From NCBI GenBank assembly GCA_036382775.1, contig DASVHD010000007.1, forward strand, positions 1-64,000: a stretch of 64,000 bases of DNA, in the 5' to 3' direction. Shown here piece by piece: positions 18,235 through 27,428 of the stretch. The translations under genes and the position numbers were made by a program. This DNA comes from a bacterium (GTDB lineage Bacteria > Hydrothermota > Tepidihabitantia > SM23-42 > JAOAFX01). The notes under the pieces were generated by a model. It was given only the letters and a program-made list of their open reading frames with translations, was not told the origin of the DNA and did not search any database. Numbering within the stretch: position 1 is the first letter of the stretch; the number at the start of each line of letters is the position of its first letter.

Positions 18235-19764
18235 TTGTCAGCACACAAGCCTGGCAATGCGATACGTTCAATAATAAACGGCACAGTCGTGGATCCCGGC
18301 AGAAATACTGCCCGGAAAGCCATGATAAACATCAACAATGGTTGCATTGAACGCATTGACCTTGATAACAAAGAACCATTAAAAAAAGACATTGTCCATG
18401 ATGCCCGTGGTTGTTTTATAATCCCGGCATTCAGCGACAGCCACACGCACCTGCTCGCCCATGGGATAGAACTCCAGCGGGTAGACCTCAGCACCTGCGC
18501 TTCGGCTCACAAGTGCCTGGAACGGTTGAGGGAACGGATCAGCAGCACAGGCGCAGAGGTTTTTGGCGTCAACTGGGATGAGAGCGCCTGGGCGACCGGA
18601 TCGACCATTGATATGACCAGGCATGATCTGGACCGGCTGTCGCGGTCAGTGCCGATCATCATGCGCAGGATATGCGGTCATTTTGCCATATGCAATTCCC
18701 GGGCGCTTGGGATGATCCCTCCGCACTGGAGGATTATTGACCGCAAGCACGGCTATCTTTATGAGGATGCGGCGCTTTACCTGAACGATATCTTCAAACC
18801 CAGCCCGGAGATGTTCGAGAAAGGGCTGGAACTGGCAACCGATGATGCCCTGTCGCGCGGCGTTACCTCAATCCATGAGATCGTCAGACCTGAGGGCTTC
18901 AAGACCCTGCAGCTTTTACGGTCCAAACTAAGGATCAGGATAGCGGTCTATCTTCAGGAACAGCTGGACGAAGTAGTCAGGGTTGGATTGTCATCGGGGC
19001 TGGGTGATGATATGCTGAAGTTTGCGGGCGTCAAGTACTACCTGGATGGTTCGATTGGCGCGCGGACTGCTGCCTTGAGCAAGCCCTTTGAAGGAACACG
19101 CAACCTCGGTAAGCTGTTGATAACAAAGCAGCAGCTTATTGAGATGCTCCGAAAAGCCGAAAAAAACAACCTGCAGATTTTGTTGCACTCCATCGGGGAC
19201 CGTGCCGCGCGTCTGATCACGGATGCATTTAGATCCTATGGGCTCCGTAATAACACACTAAGGCACCGTGTCGAACACCTTGAATACATAGACCGGCGTA
19301 CAATGGCCGCGATTGCGGATCTAAACCTGGTTCTGTCCATGCAACCCAACTTCGTGGCGCGGTGGCAGAAACCGGGTGGTATGTATGAGCAGCGGATGGG
19401 GAGCCGCTACCAGTACATGAACGCTTTTGCCACGCTGGCAAAGGCTGGGTTTAAGCTTATGTTTGGTTCGGATTCTATGCCCCTTGACCCGCTATTCGGA
19501 CTGACCGGCGCGGTCGATCATCCCTTTGAATGCGGCCGGCTCTCGCCAGCCAGAGCGCTTTACTATTATACAACAGCCGGTCCTTATGGGACATTCGATG
19601 AAACAAAAAAAGGCGCTCTCGCCCCGGGATATTTCGCTGACCTGGTCTTGCTTGATAAAAACCCTTTAGAAAAACAAAACATCGGCCACATGAAAGTGCG
19701 GACGGTCTTCCTGGCAGGGAAGATCGTTTATTCCGGGGATAAGGTAAAGGGGCAGAGACAATGA
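18235..19764 (+). CDS. Amidohydrolase of the YtcJ type
   Basis: About 509-residue metal-dependent amidohydrolase (Amidohydro_3). N-terminal beta sandwich (IINGTVVDPGRN), metal-binding SDSHTHLLAHG, then GVTSIHEIV, HSIGDRAARL and LRHRVEHLEY; the C-terminal part ends with ALAPGYFADLVLLDKNP. Substrate unknown. No ATG fits the N-terminal domain; a TTG at 18235 is the likely start, because the next ATG (18322) would cut into the sandwich. It overlaps the following gene by ATGA. Confidence 0.82.
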   Translation: MSAHKPGNAIRSIINGTVVDPGRNTARKAMININNGCIERIDLDNKEPLKKDIVHDARGCFIIPAFSDSHTHLLAHGIELQRVDLSTCASAHKCLERLRERISSTGAEVFGVNWDESAWATGSTIDMTRHDLDRLSRSVPIIMRRICGHFAICNSRALGMIPPHWRIIDRKHGYLYEDAALYLNDIFKPSPEMFEKGLELATDDALSRGVTSIHEIVRPEGFKTLQLLRSKLRIRIAVYLQEQLDEVVRVGLSSGLGDDMLKFAGVKYYLDGSIGARTAALSKPFEGTRNLGKLLITKQQLIEMLRKAEKNNLQILLHSIGDRAARLITDAFRSYGLRNNTLRHRVEHLEYIDRRTMAAIADLNLVLSMQPNFVARWQKPGGMYEQRMGSRYQYMNAFATLAKAGFKLMFGSDSMPLDPLFGLTGAVDHPFECGRLSPARALYYYTTAGPYGTFDETKKGALAPGYFADLVLLDKNPLEKQNIGHMKVRTVFLAGKIVYSGDKVKGQRQ

Positions 19765-20576
19765 AAACCGTGTTGGCGGTTTTTGCTGAGGCTTATAAAA
19801 AATTCAACGATGACCGCTGTCCCTTGCTGGCATCGGCCCTGGTCAACGCGGCGATCTTCAGTCTTTTCCCGTTGTTGCTTGGCATCCTTTCGCTCTCGCT
19901 TTTTATTCTCGGTTCATCAAATACGATCATCGACCGGATCCTGCCCATCCTTAAACAAGCGGTGCCAATTGGGCTGGAAGATATCCTCAGAAATATCCGC
20001 GCGATCAAACAGACATCGATAATCGTGGCGGTCGTCGGGTTACTCGGGTTCTTATGGGGATCGGCCAGTATCTTTGGCGCGATCGAATCGAGCCTCAACG
20101 TGATATGGAAGGCGCCGAAAGACCGTTCTTTTTTCAAGAAGAGCCTGATCATCATTGGATGGGCTTTTCTGTCGTGGGTCCTTTTGATCGCATCCTTCGG
20201 CATAGCCATCTGGACCAATGCCCTGGGATTGAAGGGGTTCATGCGGTTCTTCCCCTTTGTCAGCAGCATAGTAAGTATCGCTATATTCTGCCTTATCTAC
20301 TGGTATTTTCCGAACCTGAAGGTGCGGTGGCGGGAGGCATTGGCCGGCGCGGTGTTCACCGGGATATTCTGGGAACTGGCCAAGGATCTTTTTTCCCTGT
20401 ACGTCACCAGGGTCGTGGACTATTCGAAGATCTTTGGTTCTTTGACCGCAATAATAATTCTATTGCTTTGGCTTTACTATTCAGCTTATATTTTTCTGTT
20501 CGGCGCCGAACTCGGTTACGCATATGCATCCCTTGCCTCCGAAACAAAGGCGGCAGGGGAAAATATCGGATCTTAA
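19761..20576 (+). CDS. YihY/BrkB-family inner-membrane protein
   Basis: 271 residues with about six hydrophobic helices and family blocks CPLLASALVNAAIFSLFPLL, FLWGSASIFGAIESSLN, YWYFPNLKVRWREALAGA and LYYSAYIFLFGAELGYAYA. Once called RNase BN by mistake; the family's function is unsettled (a transport or envelope role has been suggested). Overlaps the amidohydrolase stop. Confidence 0.88.
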   Translation: MKTVLAVFAEAYKKFNDDRCPLLASALVNAAIFSLFPLLLGILSLSLFILGSSNTIIDRILPILKQAVPIGLEDILRNIRAIKQTSIIVAVVGLLGFLWGSASIFGAIESSLNVIWKAPKDRSFFKKSLIIIGWAFLSWVLLIASFGIAIWTNALGLKGFMRFFPFVSSIVSIAIFCLIYWYFPNLKVRWREALAGAVFTGIFWELAKDLFSLYVTRVVDYSKIFGSLTAIIILLLWLYYSAYIFLFGAELGYAYASLASETKAAGENIGS

Positions 20577-20618
20577 ACAGCCGTTGGCGATCAGTTATCG
20601 TCAATTGCGTCTTACCCC

Positions 20619-20646
20619 TTGACAATAATCTAATTGTGTATATAAT
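20619..20646 (+). promoter_or_regulatory. Promoter upstream of nrdR-nrdD
   Basis: TTGACA (20619-20624), 16-nt spacer, TATAAT (20641-20646): both hexamers perfect. The transcription start would be near 20653, about 158 nt before nrdR. No NrdR box pair (acaCwAtATaTwgTgt-like) stands out, although ctatatatag at 20660-20669 is a short perfect palindrome near the predicted start. Confidence 0.75.
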
Positions 20647-20653
20647 GAGTAAT

Positions 20654-20719
20654 ATGGCTCTATATATAGTGTATTGCGATAAAGTTTTACGTTATAGGGC
20701 ATGGCAGCCCGTATGGTAA
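20654..20719 (+). CDS. Possible leaderless 21-residue leader ORF
   Basis: ATG 7 nt after a perfect -10, 21 codons, TAA at 20717-20719. Peptide MALYIVYCDKVLRYRAWQPVW has no known domain and partly overlaps a dispersed repeat. It may be a chance frame in the nrdR leader. Confidence 0.25.
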   Translation: MALYIVYCDKVLRYRAWQPVW

Positions 20720-20808
20720 ACCGGCATGGTGAAACGATGAAAGCGAACAAAAAGAAACAGCGCGAAAGAACAAACGAGCTGCGGCGCCGTATAACGTTAA
20801 ACGATTCA
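20685..20808. repeat. Dispersed repeat in the nrdR leader
   Basis: Words ttacgttatagggcatggcagcc and gctgcggcgccgtataacgtt match the families seen at 6675-6800 and 14395-14520. It sits inside the predicted 5' untranslated region of nrdR. Confidence 0.45.
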
Positions 20809-20810
20809 TT

Positions 20811-21287
20811 ATGAAGTGTCCTCGCTGCGGCAAGGACAGTGACCGCGTATTGGAGACACGCAATTCACAGGCGGGATCAGTTATCAGGAGGCGAAGGGAG
20901 TGCGGTAAGTGTCGGTTTCGGTTCACAACGTACGAAACCGTGGAGCGCATGCCTCTGGTTATCGTCAAGCGGGACGGCACGCGAGAACCGTACGACCGCA
21001 TGAAGCTTTTAAATGGTATTGCCACGGCGTGCCGAAAACGGCCGATATCCGTGGAAAAACTCGAGACGATCGTTAATGATATTGAAGACAGCCTGTCTGA
21101 CCATTACCAGACCGAGATCAAGTCCTCGGACATTGGGCAAATGGTGCTGGACAGGCTTTTCAAGCTCGATGAAGTGAGCTATGTCCGTTTTGCCTCGGTT
21201 TATAAGAAATTCAGGAATATCGATAATTTTGCACGTGAATTGTCGAACTTAAAGAAGGAGCGAAAATGGAAGAAAAAACGACAGTAA
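20811..21287 (+). CDS. nrdR: Transcriptional repressor NrdR
   Basis: Represses ribonucleotide reductase genes according to nucleotide level. N-terminal zinc ribbon with Cys3/Cys6 (CPRC) and Cys31/Cys34 (CGKC), then an ATP-cone (IVKRDGTREPYDRMKLLNGI). 158 residues, normal length. It overlaps nrdD by 22 bp, so regulator and target form one unit. Confidence 0.95.
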   Translation: MKCPRCGKDSDRVLETRNSQAGSVIRRRRECGKCRFRFTTYETVERMPLVIVKRDGTREPYDRMKLLNGIATACRKRPISVEKLETIVNDIEDSLSDHYQTEIKSSDIGQMVLDRLFKLDEVSYVRFASVYKKFRNIDNFARELSNLKKERKWKKKRQ

Positions 21288-23698
21288 GGATCGGGATCGG
21301 TCTGCACGAGGAGATCCCGAAGGACAAGATTTTTCAGTTCGTGACCAAGAGAGACGGAACAGTCGTATCCTTTGACAAAACCAAGATCGCCAACGCGATC
21401 TTCCAAGCCGCGAAGGCGGTCGGCGGGGCTGACAAGAAGCTCGCGGACGCACTGGCCGACGAGGTTGTACTTTTTCTGTACACGCTCAAGGGCGAAAAGA
21501 CACCCGGCGTCGAGGAGATCCAGGACGCGGTGGAAAAGATACTGATCGAAAGCGGGCACGCGCGGACCGCCAAGGCTTATATCCTTTACCGGAAACAGCG
21601 CGAGATACTGAGGAAGAAGCGCCAACTCAAGAAGAAGCCGGAAGAACGGGAAACCACGGATTTCGCCCTTTTCGTGCGGACCTCAGACGATGATTTTGTA
21701 TCCTGGGACCGGGCCAAGATCGTCACCGCCCTCGTGAACGAGACGGGTCTTGAGCAGGAGCGAGCCGAAAAAGTGGCTTCGGAAGCCGAGGAAACGATCC
21801 TGAACTCCAATGTCCAGCTGGTTTCGTCTTCGCTGATCCGCGAGATCGTTAACATGAAGCTAGTGGAACAGGGGCTGGAGAATATGAGGCTGCGCCACAC
21901 CCGGCTGGGCGTCCCCCTGTACGACGCGGAAAAGATCATTTTGTTCGCCAACCGCGAGAACGCCAATATCCCTCACAACCCCGAAGCGACCAATATGACC
22001 CTAGCGGAAACAATAAAAAAACAATACATGCTGTCGACGATATTCAGCCGGGAAGTCGCGGATGCCCATATCCGGGGAGATATCCATCTCCACGACCTTG
22101 GTTTCGGCGACCGTCCGTACTGCTCGGGACAGTCCCTGGAATACGTAAAGAAGTTCGGTCTTAACCTGCCCAACGCCCTGTCCATAGCAAGACCCGCCAA
22201 ACACGCCGATACAATGCTGGCACACATGGTGAAGTTCTCGGCCGCGCTACAGGGCCATTTTGCGGGCGCCATTGGCTGGGACGCGATAAACGTCTTTTTC
22301 GCCCCCTTCCTGACCGGGATGTCGGACCGGGATATTCATCAGCTCGCCCAGATGATGGTCTTTGAATATTCCCAGCAGTCGGTCGCCAGAGGTGGCCAGG
22401 CGATCTTTTCCGATCTGAACATCTACTGGGAGATCCCGAAGCATTTCCGCGATGTCGACGCGATCGGTCCCGGCGGCGCCTACACGGGCAAGAAATATGG
22501 TGATTACATGGAAGAAGCCCAGAAATTCGCCTGGGCTTTGTTCGACACGTATCAGGACGGCGACGGAACGGGCCGGCCGTTCTTCTTCCCCAAACCCCTG
22601 GTCCACATCACCGAGGATTTTTTCCGCACGCCGCGCTGGGAGGATTTCCTCAACCATATCGCTGAAGTGTCATCGCGCCGTGGTAATACGTATTATGTCT
22701 TTGACCGGGGCGAGACCGCCAAGATCTCGGAATGCTGCCGGCTGTCGTTCAAGCTTGAGCAGAGCGATCTGGACGACGCCCGTACACCATGGAAGATGCG
22801 CTATTCGGCACTCCAGAACGTAACCCTGAACCTGCCAAGGGCGGCGTACCTTGCCGAGGGCAACGAGGATTTGATGTTCAAAAAACTCAACTCGCTCATG
22901 GATTACGCGGTCGAGGCCCATATACAGAAAAAGGCGTTCATCGAGAAACTGATCAACCTGAAGACAGAAGGGCCACTGGCCCTGCTGACCATGGAACAGG
23001 ATGGAGAACCGTATCTGCGGCTCCATCGCGCCACTTACCTGGTGGGCTTGCTGGGTTTGAACGAGCTCGTGCAGTACCACACGGGTAGGCAGATGCACGA
23101 AAGCGATGAGGCATTGCGTTATGGTCTGAAAGTGCTGGCGCACATGTACCTGCGCATAAAGGAACTGTCGAAAAAACATAATATGCGGCTCGTCATGGAG
23201 CAGACACCGGCTGAGTCGGCAGCGCATCGGTTCGCCCGGCTGGACCTGGAACACTTCCCGAACTACACCAAATCGGTCGTGAAAGGTGATGTTTCGACGA
23301 ATTCGGTGTATTACACGAATTCGACCTATCTCAACGTGGGCATACCGATCGACCCGATACAGCGGGTATGCCAGGAAGGCAAGTTCCATGACATGATCGA
23401 GGCCGGCGCCCTGACCCACGTATGGCTTGGTGAATCCCAGCCTCCTAAGGAGTCCATCGCGAATTTCGTGGTCAAGACGTTCCGTAATTCACGGAACGCC
23501 CAGATCGCGTTCTCGCCGGAATTCACGACCTGCAACAGCTGCTTGCGCACGTCGCGGGGTCTCCAGGATACCTGCCCATTATGTGGCAGTAAGAATATCG
23601 ATCATATCACGCGGGTGACGGGTTATTTCAGCAAGGTTTCGGGTTGGAACAAGGGCAAACGCGCGGAGCTGAAAGACCGGTTCCGCTCAAGCCTGTAA
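21266..23698 (+). CDS. nrdD: Anaerobic (class III) ribonucleoside-triphosphate reductase
   Basis: Oxygen-sensitive glycyl-radical enzyme making deoxynucleotides. 810 residues. Two ATP-cone-like modules at the N terminus (VTKRDGTVVSFDKTKIANAI and a second with DFVSWDRAKIVTALV), then the catalytic barrel, a C-terminal zinc site (CNSCLRT and CPLCGS) and the glycyl-radical region RVTGYF, with Gly at about residue 787. Start chosen from aaggagcgaaaATG. The activating enzyme NrdG is not adjacent and is not seen in the window. Confidence 0.95.
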   Translation: MEEKTTVRIGIGLHEEIPKDKIFQFVTKRDGTVVSFDKTKIANAIFQAAKAVGGADKKLADALADEVVLFLYTLKGEKTPGVEEIQDAVEKILIESGHARTAKAYILYRKQREILRKKRQLKKKPEERETTDFALFVRTSDDDFVSWDRAKIVTALVNETGLEQERAEKVASEAEETILNSNVQLVSSSLIREIVNMKLVEQGLENMRLRHTRLGVPLYDAEKIILFANRENANIPHNPEATNMTLAETIKKQYMLSTIFSREVADAHIRGDIHLHDLGFGDRPYCSGQSLEYVKKFGLNLPNALSIARPAKHADTMLAHMVKFSAALQGHFAGAIGWDAINVFFAPFLTGMSDRDIHQLAQMMVFEYSQQSVARGGQAIFSDLNIYWEIPKHFRDVDAIGPGGAYTGKKYGDYMEEAQKFAWALFDTYQDGDGTGRPFFFPKPLVHITEDFFRTPRWEDFLNHIAEVSSRRGNTYYVFDRGETAKISECCRLSFKLEQSDLDDARTPWKMRYSALQNVTLNLPRAAYLAEGNEDLMFKKLNSLMDYAVEAHIQKKAFIEKLINLKTEGPLALLTMEQDGEPYLRLHRATYLVGLLGLNELVQYHTGRQMHESDEALRYGLKVLAHMYLRIKELSKKHNMRLVMEQTPAESAAHRFARLDLEHFPNYTKSVVKGDVSTNSVYYTNSTYLNVGIPIDPIQRVCQEGKFHDMIEAGALTHVWLGESQPPKESIANFVVKTFRNSRNAQIAFSPEFTTCNSCLRTSRGLQDTCPLCGSKNIDHITRVTGYFSKVSGWNKGKRAELKDRFRSSL

Positions 23699-23770
23699 TA
23701 CTGAAATATCTCCGTCATCTATTTGTGATCGCTGTAATCTTGAGCGCGCTGCATATTTGTCACGGCTCCC

Positions 23771-23798
23771 TTGACATTTCTGGAATAATTCATATAAT
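23771..23798 (+). promoter_or_regulatory. Promoter of hslU
   Basis: TTGACA (23771-23776), 16-nt spacer, TATAAT (23793-23798), 6 nt to the ATG at 23805. Both hexamers perfect. It makes the GTG at 23799 an unlikely start because it touches the -10. Confidence 0.75.
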
Positions 23799-23804
23799 GT
23801 GACG

Positions 23805-25193
23805 ATGGAGGAAAGAGCTCTAACCAAGCATTCCTCTGGTGATCTTGATACTTTCCCAACTCCAGAAGAGATCGTTGCCCGGCTTGACCGATACATAATC
23901 GGACAGTCCGACGCCAAAAAGGCGGTTGCCATTGCCCTGCGTAACCGGTGGCGCCGTCAGCGCGTGCCAGGCGAGATCCGGGACGAAATATACCCTAACA
24001 ATATAATTCTTATTGGACCGACCGGTGTCGGCAAAACCGAGATCGCGCGCCGGCTGGCCGGGATAGCCAGGGCGCCGTTCTTGAAAGTCGAGGCGTCACG
24101 GTTCACCGAGGTCGGCTATGTGGGCCGCGACGTGGAATCGATGATCCGCGACCTCATAGAGATCTCGATCAACATGGTCAAACACGAGAAAACAAAGAGC
24201 GTCGAGGAAAAAGCCCGGCAGTTCACCGAAGAACGGATACTGGATATCCTCCTGCCCGGGTCAAACAGGTCCAACCGCGTGGACGGAAAAGATCATGAAC
24301 CTGAGGAGACGGCCCAGGCGACCCGCGAGAAAATGAGGGTGATGCTCCACCAGGGCAAGCTCGACGACCGGGTCGTCGAGATCGACGTGGCAAAACCGTC
24401 AATGCCGTTCATCGAAGTGTTCAGCCAGGCTGGGGTCGAGGACCTGAGTTTCGCCATCGAAGAGGCGCTTGGTAACAAGTTGCCCAAGAAGAAGAAAAAA
24501 CGCAAACTGCTCGTGAAGGAAGCGCTGCGCCATATTCAGAACGAGGAGACCGAAAAGCTCATTGATATGGAAGAAGTGATAAGCGAGGCGAGGAAAAGAG
24601 CCGAGAATTCAGGTATCGTTTTCATTGATGAGATCGACAAAATCGCGGGCAGCGGCGTAACGACCGGACCGGATGTGTCCCGGGAGGGTGTCCAGCGGGA
24701 TCTCCTGCCGATCGTTGAGGGTTCTAATGTCATGACCAAGTACGGCCTGGTCAAGACCGACCATATTCTTTTCATCGCCGCCGGCGCGTTCCATAATAAG
24801 AAGCCGTCAGACCTTATTCCCGAAATGCAGGGTCGGTTCCCGATCCGGGTGGAGCTGTCCGCGCTTTCCCGGGAGGATTTCCGCCGGATCCTGGTAGAGC
24901 CCGAAAATTCCCTGATCAAGCAGTATGTTGCCTTGATCGGCACTGAGGGGATCCGTTTGAGTTTTTCCGATGACGCGCTCGATGCGATCGCGGCCATTGC
25001 CGCCGAGGTCAATGAATCGACGGAGAACATCGGAGCCCGCCGGCTTCACACCATCATGACCAAGCTGCTCGAGAGCCTGCTTTTTATGGCTCCGCATGTC
25101 AGCGAGCGTGATGTTAACGTAACGAGCGCTTACGTGAACGAAAAGCTCAGCGGGATCGTCAAAAATGTTGATCTGTCAAGGTATATATTATGA
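23805..25193 (+). CDS. hslU: ATP-dependent unfoldase HslU (ClpY)
   Basis: AAA+ ATPase that feeds proteins to the HslV peptidase. 462 residues. Visible: [20 protein letters not shown], Walker [10 protein letters not shown] (about 71-79), pore-loop region [20 protein letters not shown], the Lys-rich intermediate domain, Walker [15 protein letters not shown] and the C-terminal sensor region [17 protein letters not shown]. hslV normally precedes it, but here the upstream gene is nrdD and no hslV is seen nearby. It overlaps the next gene by ATGA. Confidence 0.95.
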   Translation: MEERALTKHSSGDLDTFPTPEEIVARLDRYIIGQSDAKKAVAIALRNRWRRQRVPGEIRDEIYPNNIILIGPTGVGKTEIARRLAGIARAPFLKVEASRFTEVGYVGRDVESMIRDLIEISINMVKHEKTKSVEEKARQFTEERILDILLPGSNRSNRVDGKDHEPEETAQATREKMRVMLHQGKLDDRVVEIDVAKPSMPFIEVFSQAGVEDLSFAIEEALGNKLPKKKKKRKLLVKEALRHIQNEETEKLIDMEEVISEARKRAENSGIVFIDEIDKIAGSGVTTGPDVSREGVQRDLLPIVEGSNVMTKYGLVKTDHILFIAAGAFHNKKPSDLIPEMQGRFPIRVELSALSREDFRRILVEPENSLIKQYVALIGTEGIRLSFSDDALDAIAAIAAEVNESTENIGARRLHTIMTKLLESLLFMAPHVSERDVNVTSAYVNEKLSGIVKNVDLSRYIL

Positions 25194-25615
25194 AAATGGA
25201 AGATAGGTTGGCTTCGAGAATGGAAATATCGAAGGTTTTACTATACCTGGTCGATCACGGCGACCAGAAGATATTTTCGCAGGTGGTCCAGGTATGCAAG
25301 ATGTTCAAAAGCCAGTTATTTGTCCTGTTCGTTCTGGAGGACAGCCGTATTTCCAAGCTCGCGACCCTCACCCACGAAAAAGTGGATACGATCAGGCAGC
25401 GGATCGAAGAGGAAGGATGGGAAATGCTTTATCTGGTCGAGGATGAGGCAGTTGATCATGGTGTCAGGACATCGCTCCATCTTGAAGAGGGCCAGGTTCT
25501 GAAAGCGATAAAAAAATTTGTGGAAGCGTATGACATTCAGATGCTCTTGATGCGAAGACGTGAAGAGACCAAGAAAGTCTTCATTTCGGCAAACGTACCG
25601 GTTATCGGGTTATGA
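25190..25615 (+). CDS. Universal-stress-protein-like protein
   Basis: 141 residues with a Usp-like alpha/beta pattern ([29 protein letters not shown], then [20 protein letters not shown]). The usual GxxGS nucleotide-binding loop near the C terminus is missing; the protein ends with SANVPVIGL. Possibly a divergent, non-ATP-binding member. Coupled to hslU by overlap and followed 22 bp later by a PTS IIA gene. Confidence 0.6.
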   Translation: MKMEDRLASRMEISKVLLYLVDHGDQKIFSQVVQVCKMFKSQLFVLFVLEDSRISKLATLTHEKVDTIRQRIEEEGWEMLYLVEDEAVDHGVRTSLHLEEGQVLKAIKKFVEAYDIQMLLMRRREETKKVFISANVPVIGL

Positions 25616-25637
25616 AATAACTAGGTAAGGGGGTGTA

Positions 25638-26099
25638 ATGGACCTGAAGTTATCCAACTTCTTAAAACCGGAAGGCGTTGTGATGGATATACACTCAAAG
25701 GAGAAATTGGCCGCGCTCCATGAACTCGTAGAACTAATGGTCAAGGGGAAGATCGCCAAGGATCATGATAAGCTGTTCAACGCTCTGGCCAAGCGCGAGA
25801 ACCTTGAGTCGACCGGCATCGGTGAGGGCATTGCGATACCGCATGCGCGCACCGACGCGGTCGAAGATCTGGTGCTCGTGTTCGCGCGGTCATCGGCAGG
25901 GGTCGATTTTTCGGCGATCGACGGGAAACCGTCTCATATCATCTTTCTCATCGCGTCGCCCGAGAACAAAAAGAGCGAATACATCATGACCCTGGCCAAA
26001 CTCTCAAGGTTGCTGCGGCGGCCGTTGGTGCGGGATCAGCTGCTGAACGCGCCGGCGTCCAATGATGTGCTTGAGATCATAAGGAAGAACGAAGAATAA
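25638..26099 (+). CDS. PTS IIA domain protein, fructose/nitrogen type
   Basis: 153-residue EIIA domain with the phospho-accepting His69 in GIAIPHARTD. Other family blocks: STGIGEG and GKPSHIIFLIASPENKKSEY. No EI, HPr, EIIB or EIIC genes are present in the window, so a regulatory (PtsN-like) role is more likely than sugar uptake. Good Shine-Dalgarno (aaggggg). Confidence 0.85.
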   Translation: MDLKLSNFLKPEGVVMDIHSKEKLAALHELVELMVKGKIAKDHDKLFNALAKRENLESTGIGEGIAIPHARTDAVEDLVLVFARSSAGVDFSAIDGKPSHIIFLIASPENKKSEYIMTLAKLSRLLRRPLVRDQLLNAPASNDVLEIIRKNEE

Positions 26100-26159
26100 T
26101 CAAGGATAGAAACAGGGTTTAAGTTAGGAAATAGGAATAGTTGGCAAGTTGAGGTTGGG

Positions 26160-27428
26160 ATGTTTGATAAACCGAAAAGATCAGTAATGCGCATTGCAGT
26201 TTTAGTCGCGGCATTATTGTGTTCTCTTTCTGCAAACAAGATCCTCATTCCCATGGACCTGACGCAGACCGACCATTTGAAAGCGTACGGCGTCGCATAC
26301 CGCGCGCTGGAATCGGGGCAGAGTGTCGAATGGCTGCTGAACTATCGCAGCGGTTCTTTTCTCATGGACTACGATCCCAAGACCGAGGTCGATTGCGGTA
26401 TCGCCGGGGTCAAATGGGAGATCGTACCGCCGGGGAACGTGCTGGATATCTACCGGACCATCGAAGACAACAACATGGAGACCGTCATACTGGAAAAAGC
26501 GCCGGAGATCGCGGTCTACATCCCTGATAATTTCGAACCATGGGATGACGCGGTCACCCTGGCGCTTGAATACGCCGGTATTCCCTACGACCATGTCTGG
26601 GACGAGGACGTACTGAAGGGGAAGCTCGATAAGTATGACTGGCTGCATCTGCACCACGAGGACTTCACCGGGCAGTACGGCAAATTCTACGGGACCTACC
26701 ATAATGTGGAATGGTATGTGCAAGAGGTCAAGACGAACGAGGACATGGCAAAGAAATTGGGTTTTACAAAAGTGTCCGGCTTGAAACTGGCGGTCGCGCT
26801 GGCCATAAAGGATTATATCAGGAACGGCGGGTTCATTTTTTCCATGTGCTCGGCGTGCGACACCTACGATGTCGGGCTGGCCGCGCAGAATACCGATATT
26901 TGCCACAATGTCTTCGACGGCGATCCTTTCGATAATAACGCGAACGCGAAGCTTGACTACAAGCGGGGTCTGGCGTTCGAGAACTACCAGGTGATGCTCG
27001 ATCCGCTGGTCTACGAGCACTCGAGCATCGACTGCCACTACGAAGCGCAGGCGCGGGGACCAAACACCTATATATCGCTGTTCGATTTCTCCGCGAAGTT
27101 CGACCCGGTCCCATGCATGCTGGTACAGGACCACACTGCCCTGGTCAAGGAATTCCTGGGTCAGTGCTCGGGGTTCCGCCGGACCACCGTGAAACAATCG
27201 GTCGTGATCCTCGCCGACGTGTCCGGGACCGAAGAGGTTAAATACCTCCACGGCAGCTACGAGAAGGGCACGTTCACGTATCTCGCGGGTCACGATCCCG
27301 AGGACTATCAGCATATGGTGAACGACCCGCCCACCGACCTGCGGAATTATAAGAATTCGCCTGGTTACCGCTTGATCCTGAATAACGTGCTGTTCCCTGC
27401 GGCACGGAAAAAGGAGTTGAAAACATAA
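26160..27428 (+). CDS. Secreted protein of the Bacteroidetes-type 'asparagine synthetase B' family
   Basis: About 420 residues. A hydrophobic signal segment (MRIAVLVAALLCSLSANK) starts at the second ATG (26187), which may be the real start. The rest closely resembles a conserved exported family that databases often label asparagine synthetase B: KILIPMDLTQTDHLKAYG, LLNYRSGSFLMDY, PWDDAVTLALEYAGIPYD, YDWLHLHHEDFTGQYGKFY and GHDPEDYQHMVNDPPTDL. None of the Gln-amidotransferase or ATP-pyrophosphatase motifs of true AsnB are visible, so that label looks wrong. His/Asp-rich motifs suggest metal binding or hydrolysis (inference). Confidence 0.7.
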   Translation: MFDKPKRSVMRIAVLVAALLCSLSANKILIPMDLTQTDHLKAYGVAYRALESGQSVEWLLNYRSGSFLMDYDPKTEVDCGIAGVKWEIVPPGNVLDIYRTIEDNNMETVILEKAPEIAVYIPDNFEPWDDAVTLALEYAGIPYDHVWDEDVLKGKLDKYDWLHLHHEDFTGQYGKFYGTYHNVEWYVQEVKTNEDMAKKLGFTKVSGLKLAVALAIKDYIRNGGFIFSMCSACDTYDVGLAAQNTDICHNVFDGDPFDNNANAKLDYKRGLAFENYQVMLDPLVYEHSSIDCHYEAQARGPNTYISLFDFSAKFDPVPCMLVQDHTALVKEFLGQCSGFRRTTVKQSVVILADVSGTEEVKYLHGSYEKGTFTYLAGHDPEDYQHMVNDPPTDLRNYKNSPGYRLILNNVLFPAARKKELKT

